DNA from: Treponema sp.
GTDB lineage: Bacteria; Spirochaetota; Spirochaetia; Treponematales; Breznakiellaceae
Direction: 5' to 3'
NCBI GenBank assembly: GCA_031275515.1
Contig: JAISOQ010000052.1
Coordinates: 1 to 9,019 of the forward strand
Length of the DNA stretch: 9,019 nucleotides
This document shows positions 1-5,970 of this stretch, one piece after another (the stretch's first letter is position 1; each line of letters begins with the position of its first letter). Below the pieces are notes generated by a model. It saw only the letters and a program-made list of their open reading frames with translations. It was not told where the DNA came from and made no database searches. A program made the translations under genes and the position numbers.

Positions 1-467
1 GCATACTCAAACAGGGGGTTTGGTACGAAATCCATACCCGTATTAACAACCGGGAACCGCTGTTCCGACGGCATAAGGCTCTGGCAGTTTTTGCCAGGGT
101 GTTTTATGAACTCAAAAAACGGTTTGCCTTCGAGATTCGGGGGCTGCATTTGGAGGATGACCGGCTTAGGTTTTATATTAAGCCGGAGGATGGGGAGGAA
201 CTTCCGGTGATAATGAAATGGCTCAAGCAGACGTTTGCCCAGCGGTACAACCGGAAGGAGGGGAGGATAGGGCATATATGGGGTGACCGGTATGGGTCGA
301 GGATAGTGGAAGGGGAGGCGCCGGAGGATGTGCCGGAGAGGGAGGCGCCAGAGGGGGAATGGCAGGCATCTCAGAACAATAGGGTCAGACCCCATCATGG
401 GAAACCGGCGGTCAAACCAGCTTTTTTTCTTAATTTCCCCTTTCTCTCCGCCCCCGTACCCGGGTAA
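1..467 (+). CDS. Y1/REP-type transposase-like protein without HUH motif, 5' partial
   Basis: The frame is open from the left edge (first codon at 3-5), so the start lies outside the window; a GTG at 99 is internal to the conserved part. Early residues WYEIHTRINNREPLF match the start of the Y1 transposase fold (IS200/REP-associated tyrosine transposases: x-R-x-NNR-x-x-F). Later WLKQTFAQRYNRKEGRIGHIWGDRY matches, in two stretches, the region between the Tyr helix and the usual GHLFQGRY motif. The HUH strand, normally PNHVHLL, reads DDRLRFYI here, so both metal-binding histidines are absent. Tyrosines remain, but I cannot assign the catalytic one. The acidic tail repeats EAPE, and the last 30 or so residues (VRPHHGK onward) are read from sequence that looks intergenic, so the natural stop may be lost. 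It could be a decayed transposase or a domesticated non-catalytic relative. Family call moderate to good; function unknown. Confidence 0.6.
   Translation, partial: ILKQGVWYEIHTRINNREPLFRRHKALAVFARVFYELKKRFAFEIRGLHLEDDRLRFYIKPEDGEELPVIMKWLKQTFAQRYNRKEGRIGHIWGDRYGSRIVEGEAPEDVPEREAPEGEWQASQNNRVRPHHGKPAVKPAFFLNFPFLSAPVPG
382..392. repeat. Perfect 11-bp palindrome GGGTC-A-GACCC at the end of the Y1-like gene
   Basis: GGGTC and GACCC flank a single A. The site sits where the conserved part of the Y1-like protein ends. Short GGGTC/GACCC palindromes near Y1-transposase genes are something I recall from other genomes, so this may be a remnant of an element end. Only one copy is visible in the window. 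Confidence 0.4.
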
Positions 468-651
468 CCGGCGGGAATCCGCCCCGAGTCCCATCCCAAC
501 CGCCGTTTCTATCCCAACCAAAACGTCCGAGGGGAAAGATCCATCCTGAAGCAGGCAAGAACGCTGAACTGCGGGTCAACTATAGAGCAAGCGCGATGGA
601 AAGCGGCCTTCCCCTTCCTTCAAAGATTGTAAAATGTGATGCTTTCCCGAA
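468..651. other. Gene-free stretch between the Y1-like gene and the large membrane protein gene
   Basis: This lies between two gene 3' ends. I see no convincing gene, RNA or intrinsic terminator. A 10-bp palindrome TACCCGGGTA lies just before it (457-466), and a pyrimidine-rich T tract at 421-428 has no GC stem in front of it. Confidence 0.5.
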
Positions 652-2703
652 TCACCCTAATACTGAATCAACCAGACGCTTAAAATCCTTATCCAGGGGT
701 ATCTTCTCGCCTTTGACGGCGGCGACATTGACATAATTGACACCGTTTCGGGATTTGATAACCGGTTCCGCAGGGGCCAGGTCCTGGGGAAGAACATTCT
801 CCAGCGAAAAGGGCCGGTATACCAGGGACATTTGGTAATTTCCATCGAGAATCTCCAGCTTGGAGACTTTAGCCGGCGGCGCCTTGGCGATACGTCCGGA
901 TGGTTCATCCTTTTTTTCCGATATACCGGCGTCAGAATCTTCTTTTTCCCCTGTTCTCAGATCGGAGAACATGCCGCCAAAAGGAGAAACGATTTCCAAA
1001 TCCGACAAAGGGGGCCCCCCGGCGGATCCGGTTTCGTCTTCGGGCAGGGGAGTAAATTCGATCTCCCTGGCCAAAACGGAAATATCCTTCCCTGGATAGG
1101 AAGATTGCGCCTCCGTCACAGGCTTTCCAGGTTCTTCAAGCCCTTCAAGCTCTTCGATTTCTTCAAGTTCCTCTAATTCTTCGGGAACTTCCCCGGTTTC
1201 AACCGGATTAGCTGAATATCGAGCATCTTTTTCCACTGCTTTTCCCTCCTTGCCTGATGTCAATTTCCTAATTTTTACCGCATCTTCCGCCTTGGCGGCA
1301 TTCTTCCTGGTATAGGCCATGATCCGCCTGCCGGAAGCGTCCGGAGGCTTCCCCTGGGGAACCTGGGTCCCGGTCACCGTTTCCTGATGCGGCGAATTTT
1401 CCGTAAGACCCGGGCCTGTACCGGGATCTTCTCTTGCCGTCCGCAGAACCCGCTTTACGATTTCCTCAACCCGGGCTTCACTAAAGCCAGAAACCGGCGG
1501 GGCCGTACCGCTTCTGATAATAGCCGTAAGTTCGTTCCAGGCGTTATTAATACAGGCGTCAATCTCCGCATCAAGACGCTTCCTGCGCCGGCCTTTGATG
1601 TCCCGTTTGATTTCCCTGCGTACCGCTTCCCGGCGCTGCTCAAGCTCCTGTCCCCACCGGCTCCAATCCGCCGGCCCCTTATGATTATGATATTCTTCAA
1701 TAAGCGCGGCCTGCAAATTTTTTATTCGGGACTGGACAATAATCATAGTATCCTGACGGAAATTGACGATCAAGAAGGCGGTCAGGTATGCAGTACAAAA
1801 GAAGGAAACCACCAGGATGATACGCATACCTGGAGGAAAAAAAATAAACGCCCCTTCCACCAGGCGGCCAACATAAATTCCCTGAGCCGTACGGGAAGAA
1901 ATCAAAGCCGGGGCCGTACCGGTTTCCGCCGGATCCAGGGGGGTAAGGTTCAAAAACTGGAGCCGCCATATAGAAGCGATGGCAGGGAGGAGCCTCTCCC
2001 CTCCGTCGTTGGGAAGCCCCAGGACGACCCCTGCCGGAGACTGGAGTAACGCGGCCTCCTCCCCAGAGCCGATACGTCCTGCGCTGGCGAGCCGTTCGGA
2101 CACCGCCCCTATAGCCAGAGAAAAAAGAGCGGTCCCCCGGTAAACGTCAGAAGCGTCGTAAAAGGGCAGGGAAAAAATAAGAACCCTTCCCTTTTTGTCC
2201 GGGATTATACGAGGTTCCCCCCCGCTTGGAGCGGCTAGGGCTTCAAAGGGCATTTCCTCCCCGCTGCTATTGTAATTGCGGTACGAAGCAAAACCCCTGT
2301 TTTGGCCGGGCATATCCTGACTGTAGGTTGAGTAGTGAATCCGGGCGCCTCCGGGGTCAATAAACCGTACCCCCTGTAACCCCTGTTGAGTATCCATGAG
2401 GAGACCGTACAGCCGGGAACGTTCCTGGATGTCCCCGGCGCTCTGATTCGGCAGGAAACTGCGCCGTACCGCCGGTTCCCTCAAAGTTGCATAGAACCGG
2501 TCCTGGAGTTCCCACAGAAAATCCTGAACGGCCCCGGTATCCTGCTCAATCTCCCGGCGTATAGTTTTAATAATAGAAGGATTATAGAATCCAGCCGCCG
2601 CGGGATCAAAAAAACCGGTATAGGCCAAGATCATAAAAAGCGCAATGAGGATTATGGCCGCAATAAGGCTTATCAAAATTTTATTCGATACCGGCACGCT
2701 CAA
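652..2703 (-). CDS. Two-TM membrane protein with Cache-like extracytoplasmic region and long charged tail
   Basis: The protein has 683 residues from a TTG at 2703. A GTG two codons on (2697) has a better-placed GGA 8 bases upstream and may be the true start; a TAA lies in frame not far upstream. TM1 is about residues 8-29 and TM2 about 293-315. Between them is roughly 260 residues with Cache-like features (RFIDPGGARIHYST near 113-126, then GRVLIFSLPFYD and FSLAIGAV near 172-201), suggesting ligand sensing outside the membrane. The cytoplasmic part has a strongly charged helical stretch (about 323-400), a low-complexity linker with Glu/Leu repeats at 507-525, and a more ordered terminal segment from about 613 to 683. 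There is no HAMP, kinase, GGDEF or methyl-accepting domain. It is transcribed divergently from hflX. I do not recognise a named family; it may be a spirochaete-specific protein. Confidence 0.75.
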   Translation of the reverse strand: MSVPVSNKILISLIAAIILIALFMILAYTGFFDPAAAGFYNPSIIKTIRREIEQDTGAVQDFLWELQDRFYATLREPAVRRSFLPNQSAGDIQERSRLYGLLMDTQQGLQGVRFIDPGGARIHYSTYSQDMPGQNRGFASYRNYNSSGEEMPFEALAAPSGGEPRIIPDKKGRVLIFSLPFYDASDVYRGTALFSLAIGAVSERLASAGRIGSGEEAALLQSPAGVVLGLPNDGGERLLPAIASIWRLQFLNLTPLDPAETGTAPALISSRTAQGIYVGRLVEGAFIFFPPGMRIILVVSFFCTAYLTAFLIVNFRQDTMIIVQSRIKNLQAALIEEYHNHKGPADWSRWGQELEQRREAVRREIKRDIKGRRRKRLDAEIDACINNAWNELTAIIRSGTAPPVSGFSEARVEEIVKRVLRTAREDPGTGPGLTENSPHQETVTGTQVPQGKPPDASGRRIMAYTRKNAAKAEDAVKIRKLTSGKEGKAVEKDARYSANPVETGEVPEELEELEEIEELEGLEEPGKPVTEAQSSYPGKDISVLAREIEFTPLPEDETGSAGGPPLSDLEIVSPFGGMFSDLRTGEKEDSDAGISEKKDEPSGRIAKAPPAKVSKLEILDGNYQMSLVYRPFSLENVLPQDLAPAEPVIKSRNGVNYVNVAAVKGEKIPLDKDFKRLVDSVLG

Positions 2704-2723
2704 ATTCCATATATTTCCGTAAA

Positions 2724-2754
2724 TTTATACTTTGAGCCTGTCCCAAAACTTCAA
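2724..2754 (-). promoter_or_regulatory. Weak candidate promoter for the membrane protein gene
   Basis: On the minus strand TATAAA (2729-2724) lies 19 bases after TTGAAG (2754-2749). The -35 match is 4 of 6 and the spacing is long, and it overlaps the palindrome at 2734-2769. Tentative. Confidence 0.25.
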
Positions 2755-2769
2755 TTTTGGGAAAGCCTC
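2734..2769. repeat. Imperfect palindrome, probable dispersed repeat
   Basis: The inner arms TCCCAAAA (2741-2748) and TTTTGGGA (2755-2762) pair perfectly around the loop CTTCAA. The outer arms GAGCCTG and AAGCCTC add five more pairs with two mismatches, giving 13 pairs in 15 positions. The right half (2749-2770) recurs on the opposite strand at 7781-7802 with 20 of 22 bases identical. It sits between two divergent genes and lacks a T tract, so a repeat element is more likely than a terminator. Confidence 0.6.
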
Positions 2770-2785
2770 TTTATTTATCGGCTTT

Positions 2786-2814
2786 TAGACTAAATCTCGT
2801 TAATCGGTTAGAAT
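2786..2814 (+). promoter_or_regulatory. Candidate sigma70-type promoter for hflX
   Basis: TAGACT (2786-2791) and TAGAAT (2809-2814) are separated by 17 bases, matching the -35 box in 4 of 6 and the -10 box in 5 of 6 positions. The expected start site, about 2820-2822, falls almost on the ATG at 2824, which has no clear Shine-Dalgarno sequence. Confidence 0.4.
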
Positions 2815-2823
2815 GAAGAATAT

Positions 2824-3972
2824 ATGAAGCGACTCATTGATAATCAGGAAAAACCGAAACGGGCTTTGCTTGTGGGTATCAGGAATGAAAAGATTTCCGC
2901 CGGGGAGTCCGATTCGCTGTCCGCGGAACTTGCGGGCCTGGCGGATACCCTGGGTTTTGAGATAGCTGAACGGGAAATGGTGCGGGTACGGGAACATACC
3001 AGCCAGTTTGGAATGGGAACGGGGAAGGCCCGGGAAATCGCGGAAAAGGCGGCGGAATTGGGGGTGGACTGCGTTGTTTTTGACCAGGACATCAGCCCGT
3101 CCCTTCAGCGGAACTGGGAAAAACTCACGGGTATAGCCGCGGTGGACCGCCAGGAACTCATCATCAGGATATTCTCTCAACGGGCGCGGACGCGGGAAGC
3201 GGAACTCCAGGTTGCCCTGGCGGAACAAACCTATTCCCTGCCCCGGTTAAGTCACAAATACATAGACCTTTCCCGCCAGCGGGGAGGCCGCTACGGGACT
3301 AAAGGCTCCGGGGAAACCCGGCTGGAAACCGACAGGCGGCTGGCATTGCAGCGCATACAGCAGCTTAGGGAAAAACTGGCGGAGGTCCGCAAACAGCGGA
3401 CAACACAGCGGAGCAAGCGGCGGAAGGCGGGCATCCCCTCCTGCGCCCTGGTGGGGTATACCAATTCGGGAAAATCCTCCCTCCTCAATGCCCTGACCCT
3501 TCCCCCTCCCGGCGAAGGCGTCTTGGTGGAGGATAAACTTTTTGCAACCCTGGACCCCACGGTGCGGCGTATGAAAACCAGCCGGACTAAGCCCATCCTC
3601 CTCATTGACACCGTAGGTTTCATCCGCCGCCTTCCCCACGACCTGGTGGATGCCTTTCACGCCACGCTGGAAGAAGTTGCCCTGGCGGACATACTGATTC
3701 ATGTCCTGGACGCTTCGGACCCCGCGGCGGACCGGTACTACGAAACCACTATGGCCGTACTGAGGGACCTGGAAGCGGAGCGGCATCCCATGCTCGTCGT
3801 ACTCAACAAGATTGACAAGCTGGACGCTTCAAACGCCGGGCCTGATCCTGACGTTCTGGGGGAACTTCAAAGCCGGTATCCCGGCAGCATCCCAGTATCA
3901 GCCAGGGACCGCAGGGGGCTGGCTGAACTGTCCCGGCGTATAGAAGCCCTGTTGTCGGACCCGGGATGTTGA
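2824..3972 (+). CDS. hflX: GTPase HflX
   Basis: HflX is a ribosome-binding GTPase that splits stalled or hibernating 70S ribosomes, for example after heat stress. The protein has 382 residues, normal for the shorter bacterial members. The N-terminal HflX domain (about 15-120) carries the family stretch QFGMGTGKAREI (61-72) and VVFDQDISPSLQRN (84-97). The linker has LSRQRGGRYGTKGSGE (149-164) followed by a basic helical segment to about residue 200. The G domain has G1 GYTNSGKSS (211-219), G2 in ATLDPT (241-246), G3 DTVGF (262-266), G4 NKID (328-331) and G5 SAR (359-361), so GTP binding looks intact. The ATG at 2824 opens directly into the conserved N-terminal region. There is no strong ribosome-binding site, which fits a very short leader. 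No hfq or miaA neighbour is present, unlike the enterobacterial arrangement. Confidence 0.95.
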   Translation: MKRLIDNQEKPKRALLVGIRNEKISAGESDSLSAELAGLADTLGFEIAEREMVRVREHTSQFGMGTGKAREIAEKAAELGVDCVVFDQDISPSLQRNWEKLTGIAAVDRQELIIRIFSQRARTREAELQVALAEQTYSLPRLSHKYIDLSRQRGGRYGTKGSGETRLETDRRLALQRIQQLREKLAEVRKQRTTQRSKRRKAGIPSCALVGYTNSGKSSLLNALTLPPPGEGVLVEDKLFATLDPTVRRMKTSRTKPILLIDTVGFIRRLPHDLVDAFHATLEEVALADILIHVLDASDPAADRYYETTMAVLRDLEAERHPMLVVLNKIDKLDASNAGPDPDVLGELQSRYPGSIPVSARDRRGLAELSRRIEALLSDPGC

Positions 3973-3997
3973 CAAACCGTCATAAAGGTAAAATGAT
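3969..3997 (+). promoter_or_regulatory. Candidate sigma70-type promoter for the nitroreductase-sir2 unit
   Basis: A perfect TTGACA (3969-3974) overlaps the hflX stop codon. It is followed after 17 bases by AATGAT (3992-3997), a 4 of 6 match to the -10 box. This would start the nitroreductase transcript about 70 bases before its ATG, making it independent of hflX. Confidence 0.5.
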
Positions 3998-4058
3998 AGA
4001 GTCTGCCCGGGGCGTCCGCTGCGGCTCCCTGGATTAACCAATTTTTTCCTGATACGAC

Positions 4059-4065
4059 AAGGAGG
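4059..4065 (+). promoter_or_regulatory. Strong ribosome-binding site of the nitroreductase gene
   Basis: AAGGAGG lies 6 bases before the ATG at 4072. It settles that start and predicts efficient translation. Confidence 0.8.
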
Positions 4066-4071
4066 CAGCTC

Positions 4072-4599
4072 ATGGATTTTGATGTTCTTTCGGCAAAACG
4101 GTATTCGGTGCGGAAATTCAAACAGATTCCGGTGGAGCCGGAAAAACTCGCGCTTATTCTGGAGGCCGGGCGGAATGCCCCTACCGCAGCCAATAAGCAG
4201 CCCCAGCGTATCCTGGCGGTTACCCGGGAAGAAGGGCTTGCAAAGATAGATCGCTGTACATCCTGCCGTTTTGAAGCGCCGCTGGTCCTGATCGTCTGTT
4301 ACGATAAGAACGAATGTTGGGTCCGCAAATTCGACGGGGAAACCAGCGGCTGGGTGGACGCCAGCATAGCCGCCACCCAGATGATGCTCCAGGCCGCGGA
4401 CATAGGGCTTGGCTCCACCTGGGTGATGTACTTCGATCCCGCCGCCGCACGGAAAGAATTCGCCCTGCCGGAAAACCTCGTGCCTGTGGCAATGCTGGTA
4501 ATGGGCTATCCCGCCCCGGACGCAGTCCCGGCGGACCGGCACGCTATACGGCATCCCCTGGAAAAAATCGTCTGTTTTGAAAGACTCCCCGGGGCCTGA
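4072..4599 (+). CDS. Nitroreductase family flavoprotein
   Basis: The protein has 175 residues, typical of the shorter FMN-dependent nitroreductases that use NAD(P)H to reduce nitro compounds, quinones or similar substrates in the cytoplasm as dimers. The N-terminal RYSVRKF (10-16) is the FMN-phosphate-binding signature. NAPTAANKQPQ (35-45) is the second flavin contact, GLGSTWV (112-118) the Gly-rich FMN loop, and MGYPAPD (144-150) the usual end motif. A CTSC pair of cysteines (62-65) lies where many relatives have a variable helix; with no further cysteine cluster it is not an iron-sulfur ferredoxin domain. The true substrate cannot be read from sequence. The Sir2 gene starts 7 bases after its stop, so the two are probably cotranscribed. 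Confidence 0.9.
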   Translation: MDFDVLSAKRYSVRKFKQIPVEPEKLALILEAGRNAPTAANKQPQRILAVTREEGLAKIDRCTSCRFEAPLVLIVCYDKNECWVRKFDGETSGWVDASIAATQMMLQAADIGLGSTWVMYFDPAAARKEFALPENLVPVAMLVMGYPAPDAVPADRHAIRHPLEKIVCFERLPGA

Positions 4600-4606
4600 A
4601 AACGCC

Positions 4607-5374
4607 ATGACCTCCGCCGCTCTCCTCCGGCGTATCGCCGCATCCCGCCATTGCGCGGCCCTGACAGGGGCGGGAGTAAGCGTTCTTTCGGGCATACGGG
4701 ACTTCCGGGGGAAAAACGGCTTTTACACAAAACCGGACACGGATTTTCCCCCGGAACGGATTTTCGACATAGACTGGTTCGAGAAAGATCCTTCCCTGTT
4801 TTACCGGTACGCCGGTCCTCTGGTGTATACGGTCCACGAAAAGGAACCGTCGGTAGTACATACTGTTCTTGCGGAGCTGGAAAGCCGGGGCTTTCTTAAA
4901 GCGGTGATCACCCAAAACATAGACATGCTCCATCAAAAAGCGGGAAGCCGCCGGGTAATCGAGGTACACGGCTCGCCGCGTATTCACTACTGCCTCCGCT
5001 GTCCGGGCATCCGGGTGGGGTATGAAGAAGCCGCCGCCCTGGTAAAGGCCGGCGATATGCCCCGCTGCCCGCGCTGCGGCCGGGTCCTGAAACCGGCGGT
5101 AACCTTCTTTGGAGAACCCCTCCCCCTGGACGCCCGGCGGGAAGCGGAAACCGGAGCCCAGGATGCGGACCTGCTGCTTGTCCTGGGGACCAGCCTTACG
5201 GTACGCCCTGCGGCGGACATCCCCCATACCACCCTCCGCTGCGGAGGCGCGCTGGCCATCGTCAACGACACGCCAACGCCCCTGGATGGAAACACGATCT
5301 TCCGGGCAGGGGATTTGGAGGAAGTCTTTGGGGAGTTGAGGGGCCTTCTTATTTCTTCTCCCGGGTTTTCTTGA
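4607..5374 (+). CDS. Sir2-family NAD-dependent protein deacylase
   Basis: Sirtuins remove acyl groups from lysines, consuming NAD+ and giving nicotinamide and O-acyl-ADP-ribose. From the ATG at 4607 the protein has 255 residues, normal for bacterial enzymes. A TTG at 4577 in the same frame lies inside the nitroreductase gene and is less likely. Motifs in order are GAGVS (21-25) and RDFRG (31-35) for NAD binding, TQNIDMLH (102-109), catalytic His121 in EVHGS, Zn cysteines C129/C132 and C154/C157, FFGEPLP (167-173), GTSLTVRPA (194-202) and VNDTP (219-223). The usual GIPDFRG reads GIRDFRG, a Pro to Arg change next to the NAD pocket. All catalytic and zinc residues are present. Residues after RDFRG do not form the Tyr-x-x-Arg pair of SirT5-like desuccinylases that I can identify, so acyl preference is open. 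Its 3' end overlaps the convergent thioesterase gene. Confidence 0.93.
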   Translation: MTSAALLRRIAASRHCAALTGAGVSVLSGIRDFRGKNGFYTKPDTDFPPERIFDIDWFEKDPSLFYRYAGPLVYTVHEKEPSVVHTVLAELESRGFLKAVITQNIDMLHQKAGSRRVIEVHGSPRIHYCLRCPGIRVGYEEAAALVKAGDMPRCPRCGRVLKPAVTFFGEPLPLDARREAETGAQDADLLLVLGTSLTVRPAADIPHTTLRCGGALAIVNDTPTPLDGNTIFRAGDLEEVFGELRGLLISSPGFS

Positions 5375-5747
5375 GAAACCTTTCGTTCTCCACGATGAAC
5401 CGGCTGTGAGTACCTTCGCCTATTTTGCCGGTTTCATCCCAGGCTTCCACCCGGAAAAGGAGGCGGCGCCCGTTTATTTCCAAAAGTTCCCCGGCAGCCC
5501 GGACAGTCATACCCGGCGGGGTGGCGGCAAGGTGTTTTATGCTGACTTCAGTGCCCACGGTAGAAAAGCCCGCCGGAAGGGAGGGGTCCGCCGCGGCGAC
5601 GGAGGCGCCTTCCATGAGGGCGATCATGGAAGGGGTAGCGTAGACCGGAAGGCCGCCGGAGCCCCAGGATTCGGCGGTGTTTTCGCCAGTGACAGTTTCG
5701 TGCAGTTCGCCCTTCATGCCGGGCTTGAGCAGGGTATCGAAGTCCAT
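5349..5747 (-). CDS. FlK-like hotdog-fold acyl-CoA thioesterase
   Basis: The protein has 132 residues. The start is the ATG at 5747, the first usable start after an in-frame TGA; no clear ribosome-binding site precedes it. It resembles the fluoroacetyl-CoA thioesterase (FlK) group of hotdog proteins. Using known FlK residues, Thr42, Glu50, Gly69, His76 and Arg120 map to T38, E46, G65, H72 and R116 with a constant offset of four, so the active site appears complete. Segments LPVYATPSMIALME (33-46) and GTEVSIKHLAATPPG (65-79) are the core family signature. Most relatives are not resistance enzymes for fluoroacetate; a housekeeping role in clearing small acyl-CoAs is more likely, and the substrate is unknown. 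It is convergent with the Sir2 gene and shares 26 bases with its end. Confidence 0.85.
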   Translation of the reverse strand: MDFDTLLKPGMKGELHETVTGENTAESWGSGGLPVYATPSMIALMEGASVAAADPSLPAGFSTVGTEVSIKHLAATPPGMTVRAAGELLEINGRRLLFRVEAWDETGKIGEGTHSRFIVENERFLKKTREKK

Positions 5748-5828
5748 GTGGTATTGTAATCATTTTGAGGGGCCCCGGAAAGCGGGAAACGGGCTTTTTA
5801 TAATTTTTAAAAACTTACGATGCCCTTC

Positions 5829-5856
5829 AACCGCAGCCATAATCATAGCTGCGGTT
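5829..5856. repeat. 9-bp inverted repeat upstream of glgC
   Basis: AACCGCAGC (5829-5837) pairs with GCTGCGGTT (5848-5856) across a 10-base loop. No T tract follows on either strand. Its right arm shares two bases with the next hairpin, so the full stems cannot both form. Confidence 0.6.
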
Positions 5857-5891
5857 AGGTATTTACCGGTACTTCACCGGTAAATACCTAA
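5855..5891. repeat. Perfect 16-bp inverted repeat upstream of the glgC promoter
   Basis: TTAGGTATTTACCGGT (5855-5870) is exactly complementary to 5876-5891 around the loop ACTTC. It ends 17 bases before the -35 box of glgC. It lacks the T tract of an intrinsic terminator on either strand. An operator, a cruciform-forming site or a small repeat element are possible. Confidence 0.7.
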
Positions 5892-5908
5892 AACTTTAAA
5901 ATAAGCTA

Positions 5909-5937
5909 TCGACAAACGAAAAATTCCTAATTATAAT
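5909..5937 (+). promoter_or_regulatory. Strong sigma70-type promoter of glgC
   Basis: TCGACA (5909-5914) and a perfect TATAAT (5932-5937) are 17 bases apart. A start near 5944 would give a leader of about 27 bases. The surrounding DNA is distinctly AT-rich. Confidence 0.75.
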
Positions 5938-5958
5938 AATATCAGATTCAAATGAAGC

Positions 5959-5964
5959 AGGAGG
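5959..5964 (+). promoter_or_regulatory. Ribosome-binding site deciding the GTG start of glgC
   Basis: AGGAGG lies 6 bases before the GTG at 5971. A nearby ATG at 5952 is out of frame, so GTG is the start. Confidence 0.85.
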
Positions 5965-5970
5965 CGTCCA

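Noticed and set aside
81..97. Hairpin CTGGCA-GTTTT-TGCCAG
   Set aside because: It lies inside conserved coding sequence of the Y1-like protein; a 6-bp stem is not beyond chance.
421..428. T tract as an intrinsic terminator
   Set aside because: No GC-rich stem of useful length precedes it.
328..549. A 73-codon plus-strand open frame after the Y1-like gene
   Set aside because: It overlaps the Y1-like gene in another frame, is Pro/Ser/Arg-rich, and has no ribosome-binding site.
1387..2049. A 220-codon plus-strand open frame inside the membrane protein gene
   Set aside because: It is antisense to a well-supported gene; its translation is low-complexity and Pro/Arg-rich with no motif or ribosome-binding site.
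4577..4606. TTG at 4577 as the Sir2 start
   Set aside because: It lies inside the nitroreductase gene with no ribosome-binding site; the ATG at 4607 fits family length and the N-terminal motif position.
3898..4695. A 265-codon minus-strand open frame across the hflX end and nitroreductase gene
   Set aside because: It is a shadow of two genes with clear family motifs, produced by GC-rich codon use.
4544..5227. A 227-codon minus-strand open frame opposite the Sir2 gene
   Set aside because: It is antisense to a sirtuin with all motifs in order; its own translation has no recognisable domain.
5774..5810. GC-rich stretch followed by CTTTTTATAATTTTT as a plus-strand terminator
   Set aside because: Only 4-5 pairs can form, and the nearest plus-strand gene ends about 400 bases upstream.
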